Shown here: positions 22,601 through 34,639 of the stretch, piece by piece
How positions within the stretch are numbered: position 1 is the stretch's first letter
How the letters are laid out: each line of letters opens with the position of its first letter
From: Gaeumannomyces sp. JS-464
Taxonomy: Eukaryota > Ascomycota > Sordariomycetes > Magnaporthales > Magnaporthaceae
Direction of reading: 5' to 3'
Assembly (NCBI GenBank): GCA_002197995.1
Contig: NGZR01000002.1
Coordinates: forward strand, 1,426,001-1,490,000
Length of the DNA: 64,000 nucleotides
Position numbers and translations under genes: made by a program
Notes under the pieces: generated by a model
The model's database searches: none
What the model was told of the DNA's origin: nothing
Seen by the model: the letters and a program-made list of their open reading frames with translations, nothing else

Positions 22601-24640
22601 GCCGAGCTTTTAACGCGAAGGAGCCTAGCGGTAAACTTTATTAACTTAACCGAAGCCAGTTTAAGCGTTTCGCCGTGGGAAAGCCCGGATTAACGCCCTT
22701 CCCGGTCGCCTAGTTAAGCGTTTAGCGGCGAATGCGGCTTTAAATCTCGCAGCTAATTAGGCAAACAATGTATCCGCGCTTAAAAGACCACAATATCGTA
22801 AAGCATTTGCCTAATATGGTGGGGATGCGGAATAATGTTTTTTAGCTTACCCATAATTATGCCGAAAACGTAGCCGACGAAAATAAGCGCTTTAAATTTT
22901 ACGGTAATGCGTGGGAAATCGGCATGGTGCTGGCCCTAATCCGACATTTTGTCCGATAGGGAGCATATAAAACCACCGACATTGCAGTCCTTACTCCCTA
23001 CGCAAAACAGCTGTAGCAGTTGCGCGCCGCTTTAACCCACGATTTTAAAATCTTCCTTAGTGAAAAGGATGCGGACGCTTTGGCCCGAAACGGTATCGCC
23101 GACGCTGGGAATGCCAGGCAAACCCTGCTTAAAAGGAAAAAACTCGTTAATAAAATCCGTTTCGCTACCGTTAATAATTTCCAGGGCGAAAAGGTTAAGG
23201 TCGTTATTATTTCGCTGGTTCGCAGTAATAATCGCCGTAAGGTCGGCTTTTTTAAAATATCGAACCGTATTAACGTGCTGCTTAGCCGCGCCTAGTACGG
23301 CATGTATTTTGTCGGCAATTCCGATACGTACTCCAATGTCGATATGTGGGTTAAGGTCCGACGCCAGTTCGAAGCCAGTAACTCCATCGGTGCGGCATTC
23401 GAGCTTTGCTGCCCGCGGCACCCCGATATGCCAATTCGCTGCAGCGAGCCCGACGATTTCGCTCGCTTTAATCCCGACGGCGGCTGTAACCTCCCTTGCG
23501 ACCGCCGCTTAAACGGCTGCGGTTACCAGTGCTCGGCCAAGTGCCATTCGGAAACGATGCATAACGCTTTTGCATGCATCTAGCGCTGTTTACGCATTAG
23601 AACGACCTGCATTTACAAATGCCCCAAGCCGTATAGCGAGGCTTGCGGACCGTGCCAGGTTTCGGTTAATAACGTGCCTTTCCTATGTGGACATTAAATC
23701 GATAAACTACGATATTACCAAACGCTGGACGTGAGCAAGATCCTTTGCAAGGTCCGTATTTATAGGAATGTTTTTGGTTGTGGCCACGCCGTGGAGGCCG
23801 CATGCTTCGTCGACGTGGCCGCTAAAGGGTTTAACTGCCTTACGCCGTGCGAAAAGTTCTTGCATTGCGGACATAAATGTCCCGGATTTTGCGGAATATG
23901 CGTGCGTGGAAAAAGCGATGATATCGTCCACCAGTTATGCGGTCGACAATGTGGTCGCTTATACGATACCTGCGGCTGCGTTTGCTAAAGCAAATGCCAT
24001 TCGGGCCGGTTATGCACGCCTTGCACTCGCCAATACGAGGTAAGTGTCGCTCTTGCGATATCCGCGCGATAAAAGCGTGCTTAAGCGCTAATATCATTTA
24101 TGCGTCAAGTCCGCTGTGCCCATTTAAGCTGCTCGCTTTCTTATTAGCAGGCGTGCCATCCGTGCATTAAGAAGTGTACCTAGTTATGCGAGTACCAGGG
24201 TAAATGCCCGATGCCTTACGCCGCACTTTGCACACGTTTCCCATGCAACGAAAAATGCCGCAAGGTTTTCAAATGTTAACACCGGTGCTCGAGCATATGT
24301 GGCGAAACTTGCCTTAAGGGATACTGCTAGGCCTGCGGCCAACACATTGCCGCCCGTATCGTTATCCTTGCTTGCGGCCACTTTTTCACCGCCGAATTCT
24401 TAGTTATACGGAGCACTCTTCTCTTTTCGCGGCTTTTAATCGCTTGGCGTTATGGAAGTGGCAAAATTGGATCGCTTATGCGACAGGTTGGACGAGGATT
24501 CCTTCCGCGCAAATAAACGCTCCATGGTGGGAACCATTTCCGAGGTGTTTTTAAATTTAAACAGGTTCCTTAACCAGTGCCCTTTCTTCGCCCAAACGCA
24601 ATCGGGTTAGTTTGCTGGGGTGCGGCCGCTGCTAATCGCT
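19650..24640 (+). pseudogene. CCCH + SF1 helicase + NF-X1 zinc-finger relic
   Basis: This is a decayed copy of the large fungal helicase related to ZNFX1/Hrr1, a family linked to RNA silencing and heterochromatin. A CCCH finger (C-x7-C-x5-C-x3-H) lies at 19763-19822 after a Gly-rich start. A Walker A motif, PPGTGKSYLGVK, lies near 21620-21655. RNA-helicase motifs follow: a decayed acidic motif around ICEKAAEV near 22490, IQIGDY (originally GDHQQLRP-like) near 22560, VNNFQGEKVKVVIISLVRS near 23170, and INVLLSRA near 23270. Cys/His-rich NF-X1 repeats then run from about 23410 to 24400, and a leucine-rich tail (DRLCDRLDEDSF-like) ends near 24640. At least twenty stops interrupt it. Coding is spread over more than one frame, so introns and indels both contribute. 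No functional protein is possible. Confidence 0.85.
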
Positions 24641-24649
24641 GGCTCGCCG

Positions 24650-26521
24650 AATGTGGTTTTAGCAGGGGGTGTTTAGGATGTTTGTTATCGCTTTTGGCCT
24701 GGGTTTGGGCTATGCTCGAACGTATCGTCGATCGATTGCTTGCGTTTGCGACCTTTGCTTTAGGTAGGCACCAGTGGATGCTGCAAACAGTTAGGTTATA
24801 ATTTAATACAATTATGGATAAAAGGCATACCTGTGCAAATAGCGTTTTTTTAAATGTAAAGGGACGTGGGCGATTGCGTTCGGCGCGTTTGGGAGCGGGT
24901 TGCTTTTAAATGCGACCGTGCTTTAAAATCGCGCCTTTGCGCGATTGGATACCTTGCGGCCGCTTTCTTGCCCACTGTTAACAAAGGATTTCCTCTAGCC
25001 CCGCGAGAGATTATTACCTTAAATCTTTGGCACCGGCGATGGGAGCCGCTTCCGGGCCGCTGTTTAAGCCCGAGTGTAAGGCATGGCGTTAAGGACGGAA
25101 GGGAATGCGAGGTCCGGTGCATGGGCTATTAGGGAATCGAGGTTTTAAAATGGAGTGGCATGTGGGAAATGGCTAGCGATGGTTGTCCCGCCCACTAGGC
25201 CCACAATTTTTGCCAGGAAGGGGGGCATTTTCCAGCCAATCATTAGGCGCAGCGCCAGCCTACTGCGTAAATGGACGGGATCGCGGGGTAAGTGGGGGTA
25301 ATTTTAGCCGCGCCATGCCACCCTGCCAGATTAAATGGCCTTTAAAGCTTAACGCGTCCACTAACGAAGTCCGCCCTATGCCATTGCATGGAAACCACAG
25401 GTTGTAATTAGCTGCCAACTTTCCAAGTAATAGGTACTACATTAATTCACCGAGGTTTCGATAACTACCGAAAAAATAACGTAAAACACCGAAAAGCACT
25501 CGCCGACCTCGGCGGCTACTTAGTGCGGCACCGTCCATTCGATTTATTTACCGGCTTTTATAGTTGCTATGCCTGCCTTACATATAAAACCCGACCGGCC
25601 GGAGCACGTGCCCATCGCTAATGCGTTGTGGGAAGCGGGCAAAACAGTTAGCTAAACCCTTCGCCGCCGTGTCCTCGCTTACTTGTGCTTTCCACTGCCC
25701 GTGTTTTAATATAAGTTAATTTGGGAAACTTACGGGTTTTGCTTTGAAAATGAATTGTATTCGAAACCCAGGTATACGTCGAAACGGCTAAACACCCGAT
25801 GTATGCGTTGCATTACTTAATACCTCCGTCCTTAACAAGATAACGTGCTAGCTAAAAGGAAACGGATGGGGACGTTTTGCGTGGCGATTTCTTTGTACGT
25901 TACATTTACCATAAATGTTTAGCAAACCTATGCAGCCGTTACAGCCGTAACTAACACGAAGTAAGCATAACCAATACCTTTATCGCGCATTTGCACCTTA
26001 ATATGTTAAGCTTTAAAGTGCACGCCGAATCCATGGTAACCTTGGTGCGTCGGCACGGGGCCCCGGCGCAAATCCGCGTTTGCCGGCCCCACAAGCCGGC
26101 CTAGTGGGAAACGGGCGAGCTGCACTGGCACGCATCCTTTAGCGACTACCTGGCGTTGTGGGTGGATATAACGGTGCCCCTACTCCGCTAAAAACCAGAA
26201 CCAAACGGTGGAAGTAAGGGTGGGCCTTCGGGTAGTGTTTAAAGTTGCTCCACTAAACCAGCACCGGTTCCGCTAGTTCCAAATAACATTTACTTTCCGG
26301 TGCCCAGGCCCCTTAGTTGCTAAAATGCTCCCCTTACGGCGTGTTTATTGCTGCGGTTATTAGCCACTGCCTTGCCTCGACACTTCGGAGCCCCGATTCG
26401 CTCGCCGGAAACAAAAGCGTGCACAAGAGTTAAATAGTGTAATAAGTAAGGAAGCGGACGTGCTATGGTGTTGCGGGTGGTAACCGCACTTAAATCGTTA
26501 TGCATTAGGCACTAGGCACCA
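24650..26521. other. no recognised gene
   Basis: Frames of 60-90 codons occur at 24866-25132 and 25183-25407. They are overlapped by minus-strand frames and match no family I know. The sequence may include the decayed 3' end of the helicase relic, but I could not find the expected C-terminal zinc-binding motif. Confidence 0.4.
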
Positions 26522-26539
26522 TGCACCAGTGGGTAGGAG
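26522..26539. repeat. LINE target-site duplication, 3' copy
   Basis: TGCACCAGTGGGTAGGAG occurs here and again, without a mismatch, at 32771-32788. The two copies exactly bracket the LINE, as expected for the duplicated target of a target-primed insertion. Confidence 0.85.
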
Positions 26540-26556
26540 TGAGTGAGTGAGTGAGT
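26537..26556 (-). repeat. GAGT/ACTC tandem tail of the LINE
   Basis: Five GAGT units on the + strand (ACTC when read in the direction of the element) lie at the 3' terminus, immediately next to the target-site duplication. Short tandem repeats in place of poly(A) are known for some LINE clades. Confidence 0.85.
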
Positions 26557-27054
26557 ATATTTAACGTCAGTAAGTCGGGATCTACCAGTCCCTGCCTCCC
26601 AAGGGGCATATGACGTGCTAGCGCTACCTAAGCTAAACATTAGGCTACATGTTGCTATCCGGCGGCTAGCAGAATTAAACCCGAAGGCACACGAAGGTCG
26701 GGCCGCGTTCCAGCGCTCCTTGTTAGTGAGCGGGCAATCGGCGGTAGGGCGTATATATATACGCCAGGGCGTTGTAAAGCGCTGCGGGTGGTAGTAGTGC
26801 GTTCGGCCGGCGAGTATGCCGGTAAAGGGGTGGGGCCGGGTTTTAGGCTGGAAGGTCCTCGGGACCCCCAGGGCCCGGCCGGAGGTGCGGGGGACCAACG
26901 AGCCTACTGTTAGTCCTGGTGGTACAAAGGAAAAAGGTAAAAGGTGTAGGAGAACAAGGAAAAGGATGTATGCGGGCTTTTTAGGCCCTTGTTATCGTCC
27001 AGCGATAGTGTAATAATTGGTAGCTTCGGCGAACGAAGCAAAAAGGAAAGGCTT

Positions 27055-30000
27055 TTAAAGTAGCCGTTTCCAATATCCGGGCCTGTCGGAAGCCGGGGAG
27101 GGGTCCGCTATAGGCCATTTATTTTCTGCCGTTTTAGCCAACCTGCAAAATACAGGGTGGGAAGGGGATTTGTTTCTTCCGCAGCGGCACGGGTTATCGT
27201 CTTCGTGCTGGAACTTTCGGTGGTACCAGTCGAAATCCCCGTGACCGGTGCGTGCGGCTATTAGCCGTTGCAGTACCCTCCGGTGCAGCTGCAACGCTTC
27301 GGGCGTATGTTGTGGTGCCGGCGGGAGGCCTATAGCCTTATACCGATCCGGAAAGTTGTCCTTAAACCATGCGTTCCGGGCGTCCCGGGCCGTTTTCCGG
27401 GCTAAAGCCTTTACTCCGGCCACCGTTGGTTTAAAATGTTGGGGTATTGGCAGGGCCGATCCCAACTTTGCTTCGGCGTTGCCTTTCGTTTCCGGGGATT
27501 CCCATATGGCCCGGGGACCAGCGTACGTATACCTGGTGTTTATCCATAAGGCAATGGATTTCTTTAAAGGCCCCTTGTGAACTATCAGGGGCCGTGCTTA
27601 AACAGCCGTTGGCCGCCGAGGTGTTATCGAGGCACAAGTGGAAAGTGCAATTGCGGAAGCTCCAAACGGCTTTACGGAGGCCCATCCGGGCCCCTTCCGC
27701 CTCGCCGTCGAATACTTCCGCGGGATGCGCCAGCCGGCCGTGCCCGGAAAGTTTGCGTTGGCCGGCTTGGTATATTACCCAGCCGTATCCAACTGCTCCG
27801 TTCTCTGCTTTGGACCCGTCGCTATATATTATAACGTCGGTGGGTGGGAGGGTGCAAAGCCACGCCGTAAATGCTTTAGCGGCTGCTTGCTTTTCTTGTA
27901 TGGCCACCGTAAGCCCCGTATATTTATAAGGGAGGTAGGCCGGGCGGGTGCAAGCCGGAAGAAGTCCGGCCGTCCTTTGCAAGGAGGTTGCAAGCCTGCC
28001 GGGTAAGCCTGCCCTAGGCCCTCGGGCGTTAAGGGCCGGCTTGGCCGCTGCGGCCAGGGGGTGTTCTTCCGGAACCGTATTTATACGGGCCGCAAAACGG
28101 AGGCGGGCTTGTTCCAAAAGCGCCTGGGCGCCTGGGATGCCGGATTCGTAATGCAATGCGTTTATCGGTGTGGTTTTCCAAGCTGGGACCACTGCCTTAA
28201 GGGACGCGGTTAAGGCTTTATCGACCCGATCGATTAAATGGCCTTGGCGGATAATTTGCTGTTGTGCCGGCTTGTACGGGTGTGGTTTAGTTTTACCCCT
28301 ATACCATACCTCGGCCCCGTATAAAGCCGTAGGGATTATAACCGTTGTGACGGCTTTGTAAACCGAATGTGCCGGTATCCCCCCTATCGAATTCGTAAGC
28401 CTTCGGAGGTGGTTGGCAACGCTTTGGGCTTTTGCAGCCCTGTTTTCCACGTGGGCTTTAAAATTAAGCCTTTGGTCGAAAAGGACCCCTAACCACCGTA
28501 AAGCTCCTGTAGCTTGTTGTATGGTAAGGCCCTCCGCCGTAACCGCTGGGGTTGTGGGATTTCTCCGTCTGGAAAAATGCATAAGCTCGCACTTCCCCGG
28601 GTCGAAAGCAACCTTATTAGCCCTGCCCCAACGTAGGATTTCCGTAACCGTAGCCCCTGCTTTACGGGAGCACTCCTCCGGAGTGCTACCCGTTACGCAA
28701 ATGCCTATATCGTCCGCGTATCCGTACCTAATCGCTTTTGCTTTGGGTAGGATTTCGGCCATATAAAGCATAAATAGGACCGGTGACGCCGGTGACCCTT
28801 GGGGTAGCCCGCAGTCCGGGGAAAAAGGGGGTGCCGTGGCGTCCTCCAAACGCACTTTAACCACCCTGTTTCCTGCAAAAGATGATACCCATCGTACTAA
28901 CGTTGGATCCCAGCCTTGGTTTAAAGCCTTTAAAGGAGCCTCCGGCGAAGTACGGCGTCGAAAGCCCCTTGTACATCCATGGTAACGAGGGCGGCCGTTT
29001 TATGCTTTTGGAAGGCCCGTTCCACCTCGTGGGCCACGCATGCCGTTAAATCGATGGCGGCCTTTTTCGGGGTAGCCCCGGCGTGTTGCGGGGCTATAAG
29101 CCCGTGTTGTAATGCGAGGGATGCCATCCGCGAAGCCACCAGCCGCTCCAGCCCTTTCCCTAAGCACGGGAGTAAAGCTATCGGGCGGTAGGATTTTGGG
29201 TCCGTTAAATCCGTTTTATTCGGCTTTTTCAGCATAACCACTTCCGCTGTGCGGAAAGGGGCTGGGTGGTGCCCGGCCCTAAGGCAAGCCTCGAAAAGGG
29301 CCCTAACGTATTCCCCTATTGCCGGCCACGCCGCTGTAAGTAGCTTAACCGTTAGGGAATCGACGCCCGGGGCCGTGTTTGCCGTGCCAACGGTGCACTT
29401 CCGGCATTCCTTAAAGGGACGTGGGGGTCCCACGGGAGTTGTGCGGTCCCTTGGGTAGCCCTTTGCTGTAACGGGTCCTCCTGTAAGTCGTCCTCCGCCG
29501 TAAACCTACGGAGGATCTTGCGGCCTAATGCTTCCGCTTTATCCCCTGGGGCTATTATAACCTCCCCGTTAATATTTAACGGGGGAAGCCGTATAGCGGG
29601 TGTAAGTTTATGCCACTTTACAGCACGGTATAGCGCTTTCGGGGAATCCATTTCCTCCAGCACGCTGGCCCAATGCTGTCTTTTAGCCGTCCGAACCGTT
29701 GCTTTTAAAGCACGGGCTTCGGCCGTAAAAGGCCCGCCGTTTCCCATAGCTTTTGCAAGGTCCCGTTGGGCGTTGGCGCACTTTTCGTTCCACCAGGGTT
29801 GGCCTTTTCTTTTGGCTTTAGGCCCCCGGCCGAAAGCCATTAACGCATTTTTAATAAGTTTGTTAATGCTTCGGCCGCTTTATCCAGGTGTTCCGCAGTG
29901 CCTGGGTTTGTAAGTGGTGGCAAGTTGCCGGCCCCCGTTGCTACCGCGTTTGCGAAAAACGGTAGTTTATCGTTGGTAGCGTAATACGCCGGCAGTCCGG

Positions 30001-30737
30001 AACGAAGTTATTGCGGTTAGGAATTTCGATCCGTATCGAGCGGTGGTCCGAATCGGTTGCTAGCGAAGGGTCGATTTCCGCTGTTGCTAAAGGGGCGTTG
30101 GAAAAGGTAAGATCCAAAACGCCCCCGTCGTTGTGCGTAGGTTGGCCTGGGTCGGTAAGTAGGAGGAGGTTATAGGTATTAGCCCATTGGGCTATATCCT
30201 GGCCCCTATTCCTATTACCCTTAACCGGATCCCACGCCGGGGACCCTGCGTTAAATCTCCAGCTATAATGCATTTTGCCGTTGGGCGCCAACGTAGTAAA
30301 AGGTCCAACGAGGGTTCCGAAGGGTCCCCTGGAGGCCTATATACGTTAACGAAGGTGCACCTGGCGACGGTAAGCCAAAGGATGTCCCGGGTGTTGCCTG
30401 CCGGCCGGTCCGCTACGGGCCGAAGCCCCGGGTCCTTCCGTACGTAAGTTATTACCCGAGGCCTGGTTTGGTGGTCGTGCCAGCTATTTACCGGAGTAAA
30501 TAGCTCGTACGACGGGTGGGTGCAAAGCATAAGCTTCCCTTTCCACGCGCTAGGGGGCTCCTGCATTAGCACCACGTCGATATTTTGGCTCCAAGATAGT
30601 TGGAGTAAAGTAGCCCCCGCCTCCCAGCTACGTCGAACGTTCGCTTGGGCGGCGGTTAAAGCACGGCGTTCGGGGCGAAGCCCCGGGCGCCGGGCCCTAT
30701 TGCCATGCGTTTGTTGTATCCGGTTGGCTGCTGGCAT
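27055..30737 (-). pseudogene. LINE ORF2: endonuclease, RT, RNase H
   Basis: ORF2 encodes the machinery for target-primed reverse transcription. The apurinic-type endonuclease starts at 30737 (VVLMQEPPSAWKG, then CIIAGDL, and SDHRSIRIEIP near 30030). Reverse transcriptase follows with SYRPIALLPCLGKGLERLV, VTMDVQGAFDAV, GLPQGSPASPVLF and the catalytic YADDI near 28710. RNase H shows YSDGSKAENG, EAEG, CLDNTSA and WSPGHMGIPGNE (27820-27480). A final C-x-C...H...C knuckle, CRCGRNKSPSHPVFC, lies near 27180. The frame is broken about four times (near 30250, 29900, 29400 and 28900) and again at the end of RNase H near 27470, so it cannot be expressed intact. Confidence 0.9.
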
Positions 30738-32645
30738 ACGTAAAAGCGGCGTTGGTGTATTGGGGGCTTTGGCCCTGAGGTTGTTGGCCGGCGGTACCGT
30801 CGGTTTCCTCCAGGGGGTTTCCGGTTATTTCGATAGCCCCTTCGGGCTCGGGGAGGTCCAGTTCCATATCCGCCAGTACTTCGTATTGGTTGTTAGAACT
30901 AACCCTAAGCCTTTTGGCAGGGTGCCTTCCCTTGCCGGCCGTACGGGCCGCGCCCTCGGGGGCCAGCGGATCTGCCGGGCTTACCTCGGCAGCGTCGGCG
31001 GTGGCAGCAGCGGCAGGAACGGCGGCGGCGGCGGGGGTAACGGAAGCAGCGGCGTTACCGGTACCGGCCGCGGGATTGGCATTAGCGGTAACGGTTACAA
31101 CGGAATTGTCCGTAGTAACCGCGGTTGCAGGAAGGGCGTTGGCGGTGGCGGCCGCGGCGGCCGCGGCGGTGGCGGCGGCAGCGGCGGCTTCCACCTCTTT
31201 TACCGCCGCCCGGTAGGCTTGTGCCCCTAATTTCCTAACCGCGCCTTTTTCCCCACGGGTTAAATGCTTTAGCACTCCGTTTACCCGTACAGGCTTTATA
31301 GGGCAGTTCGGGTGGTCGGCTGGGTACGGGCCCGAACAGTTTGCGCATTGCGGAAGGGCCGTGCACGGCGATGCGTGCCGGCCGTCGTTTACTTTCCCGC
31401 ACCGGAGGCACCTATCGGCCCGGGCACAGTTGCGAGCCACGTGAAAGCCGTGGCAGCCGGGGGTATGTTGCGTAACCGGCGGGTGTCGTTGTACGCGGCG
31501 TGAAAAAGACGTAATCCCCCAAAGCCTAAACCCGGTTACGCGCGTGTAAAAGGATATAATCCATGATATACGCCCTTGGTAATCAGCGCCGGCCCCGGAG
31601 GGCTTAACGCTTACTGGCTTTAGCCCTGTTTGGGCTTCGACTTCCTCCCGGACCAGCTCTTCCGATACCGGGACGCTTTGTCCGAGGCCGTTCGTTAAGG
31701 ACGTGGGGCATCCGGAAATCACGTAGTTAAACCAGATTTCGGGCTTTTCGATCCTTTCGGCGTTATATAAACGGCCTAATTCGGATCGATGCTGCAAAAG
31801 CCGGCTTTGGATATCCGCCGTTTTTGCTTTTAGCACGAACCCAGTAGGGGTTCGATAAGCTTCCGGGACGTCGGCTGTCGTAAACGGCAGGTCCCTGCTA
31901 TCGGCAAGGGCTTTGCGAATACTAAAGCCCGTTTGTTGGTTGGCCCAAGCCTGTTTTTCCTCCGGGATTTTAACAAAAACCCGGAAATCGGCTTTGGGCC
32001 GGGCGGGAGGGCGGGGCTCCCGGGGTGCACGGTTTAAAGCCTGTGCGGGTTGCTGGGGCTGCTGGAGCCCTGTTCGGGCCGCCGCCGCGTAAGTGGTCGG
32101 GGGCGGGCGTTGCGGGTTAGGCGCGTAAGGTTCCGGGGCCCCGTAGGGGTTTTTTCCCTTTGGGCCGGCGTTGGCAGGCCGAAAAGGGCTTGTTTGGCGT
32201 ATTCGATAAAACAATCCTTCCAGCCGTTGGCTTCGGGGATTGCCTCCAGTGGGAGGGAAGCGATGCCGGCGTCGATAGAGCGGGCGAGGGTTGTGCAAAT
32301 TAAAGCCGTTTGCTGTTGCTTGCGGCTGTAACTCGCAACAATTTCCTCCGCGGCCGCCGCAGCCGACCCGAGGGGTGGGCGCGTAGGCCGGGGGTGGGAA
32401 GGGAGGGGAAAAGAAAGGAAAGGGGCACCTGTGCCGGTGCTGCCGTCGTGGGTGCCTTCCTGGCCCTGAACGGGCCCTGTTGGGTGTTGCGAATTCCGCA
32501 ACGGGGACGGCGTGGTCGGGTGCGCTGACGCGCGGGGGGCCCGGGTGGCAGCGACGCGTTCCTCCGGGCCGTTGGGCCGACGAGGAGGGCGCGCGCCACC
32601 CTATTGGCCGAAGGGGGGGCTGTTGGCAACGGCATGTTGCCGTCG
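30697..32645 (-). pseudogene. LINE ORF1, gag-like protein
   Basis: The main open part (32298-30697, 533 codons) encodes a nucleic-acid-binding protein that packages LINE RNA. Its middle holds three clustered CCHC-type knuckles, seen as CHGFHVARNC, CLRCGKVNDGRHASPC and CANCSGPYPADHPNC at about 31480-31310. A long Ala/Thr/Val-rich stretch and an acidic C-terminus follow. The N-terminal part (to about 32645) continues in another frame, including IPEANGWKDCFIEYAKQALF near 32230, so there is a frameshift near 32150. ORF1 ends at a TAG that overlaps the start of ORF2 by about 40 bases, an arrangement common in Tad-group elements. Confidence 0.85.
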
Positions 32646-32770
32646 CCAGCGCCGTTGGCGGGCGTGGTTATTGGTGTTGGGTCGCTAATTGGCGGGTGTT
32701 AAGGATTTGTATGCAATTTGGCAGTGTGCACTAACAGCGCAATGCCAAGAATTGGTGAATTCGAGAAAGG

Positions 32771-32788
32771 TGCACCAGTGGGTAGGAG
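32771..32788. repeat. LINE target-site duplication, 5' copy
   Basis: Second copy of TGCACCAGTGGGTAGGAG, identical to 26522-26539. Removing the LINE and one copy restores a continuous pre-insertion sequence. Confidence 0.85.
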
Positions 32789-34600
32789 GTGCAATTGCAA
32801 ACAGCGATTTAATCGGGTACCCCAGTTAGGGCCTGCCGACCTAACAAAAGCGCTAAAGCGTCGATGGCTTACTCGATCTTACCGGTTGGCTACAGGAACA
32901 AGTCGCGGCCACCCTGCCTTTGCTTTTGCTTTTGCCCCCGCCCCCGTCTTTTTCTTTGGTTTTCTCCTTCTCCTTCCCCTTCGCCTTTGCTGTCACCCTG
33001 GCCTCGCTTGCGCGAAAACTTTCCCCTTGCGAAGTGTTTGGGGGAGGGTTTACGTGCAGTATTGCCGCCGGGTTACCTTGTTGGTGTAAATATAACATAA
33101 ATACTGTGTTTGGCCGTATGGCATCACCTTGGCCGTTTTTCGCCTAAGGCTGTTCATTAATGGTGCCCAGTCGGTTGGCCACATGGAAAACAAACAGAAC
33201 TGCAAAAGAAAAGCTATTACCGCAAATTAATCCAACAAGTACCGTGTTTTTAGCGGCGGGCTTTTTCTAACCAGGGGACCGATTTATCCCAACGCCCTAT
33301 CCGCTGCATTTCCGACACGTGATTCGGCTTTGGCGCCGAAAACCAAAACGTAACGGCGGCATGGTTTTAAAGCGTGTATTGCCCTTTTAAATATGTTAAT
33401 AAGCATAAGTTTATAATAACTAAACACCAGTTAAAAGGATCAACTTACATTTGATATTCTTGTTTAACTTTGTGTTTTTGGCTGTTTCGTTAGCGCGTTC
33501 TATCTCCTCCCACCTTTTCTTGCATTCGGGCTTGGCGGGCTGCAAAATCGTAGCCGGGGGGAGCAGGGACGGATATAAAAGGGACCCAAAGCTTACCGGC
33601 AGCCTCGGCCTTTAGTTTCCTCTTTTCACGTTCCTTCTCTAATCTCTTTTGCTTTGCATCGTAAGCCTCCCGTGCCGCCGGGCTTAAAACCAGCTTGGGC
33701 ATGCAGGGACTTTTGCGTTGCTGCCCGCTAGTAGGGTTTTCTCTTTGTGCGTCCTTGGTAGCTTCCCCGCCGCGGGTGCCGTTATCGTTTTTAAGTGTGT
33801 CCATGTAACCAAAATCGCGAAGACGATTAAGGGGTAATAGCTCCCTTTCGAAGCAACATAAATCCAAATGGGAGCGGATTTAATATGGGGAAGAAATGGG
33901 TGGGAGGGAATTAACCCGTAAAGAAGGGAGGATTCCAAGCGGCGAAAAAACAGGGGAAAATTAAGTTAGCGGGGTGGGAGGCTGCCTTTTAAAGCCCATA
34001 ACCTCGACCCAGGGTTATTAACAAGCCCCGCCACCGCTGCCGCGGTGTGCAATTAACATACCGCCCTACAACAAGCTTTTACAGGACGTGGGATGGGGAT
34101 TAACTAACCCCGGTTGGGGTTAGCATGCGGTGGCACCCCATACGCGAAAAGGCGCTCCAGCCGGGCGGCGTCGAAGCAACCCGCGATGCTGCAATAGCTA
34201 ATAACCCCGAGGATTAAGCTAATGTTTACGTTGCAAAAAAAGTGAGGATTTTCGCCGTAATGCGTTACGTGTCGCATAAATGAAAACTTGCCAGCGGCTT
34301 AGTAACCGCGGCCGAACCCAATTTACTAACTAGCTATGCCGAAATACCCAGCCTTCGGCTTTATGCTTCGGTTTCGGTAAGCCCGAACCTTAACGCGTTG
34401 GAAATAACCTTAATACCACAATTAGGAGGATGGTACCGTATGCTTTTATAATATTTTGTTCTGGTAATAACGTCGAGCAGGTTTTCGTCGTTTCCTTCAC
34501 GTGCCCTTAAAAAAGTTAAACATGTAGGTTTCCGTTAACCGAATTTAGTAACCTCGTAGCCGGCCTCCTTTATGTCTTTAAATAGGCCTAGTGCGTAAGG
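32789..34600. other. weak minus-strand frames, no assigned gene
   Basis: A minus-strand frame at 33490-33867 (125 codons) encodes a lysine/arginine/glutamate-rich segment, AAREAYDAKQKRLEKEREKR, that looks like a charged helix. Another at 32853-33098 is lysine-rich (KAKGKEKEKTKEKDGGGG) over a pyrimidine-rich stretch. Either could be a real small or partial gene, but I recognise neither. Nothing is seen from 33940 to 34600. Confidence 0.35.
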
Positions 34601-34639
34601 CACATTTGGAATGCCACCCCCAGATAAACCGAGTTTCTT

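Larger units (their letters stand above)
26540..32770 (-). mobile_element. full-length Tad-like LINE retrotransposon
   Basis: A 6,231-base non-LTR retrotransposon reads right to left. Its 5' end is at 32770 and its 3' end at 26540, where the + strand shows a GAGT tandem tail (26537-26556) in place of poly(A). An 18-base direct repeat flanks it on both sides. It carries ORF1 (nucleic-acid-binding, gag-like) and ORF2 (endonuclease, reverse transcriptase, RNase H, zinc knuckle). The 5' leader is short (roughly 130 bases) and the 3' leader about 515 bases. Each ORF has only a few disruptions, so it is much younger than the surrounding relics. It nevertheless shares their scarcity of TCA and TGA. 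Confidence 0.9.

Noticed and set aside
30520..31230. A long + frame opposite LINE ORF1
   Set aside because: It mirrors the Ala-rich coding of ORF1 as Gly-rich repeats and is a shadow of the real frame.
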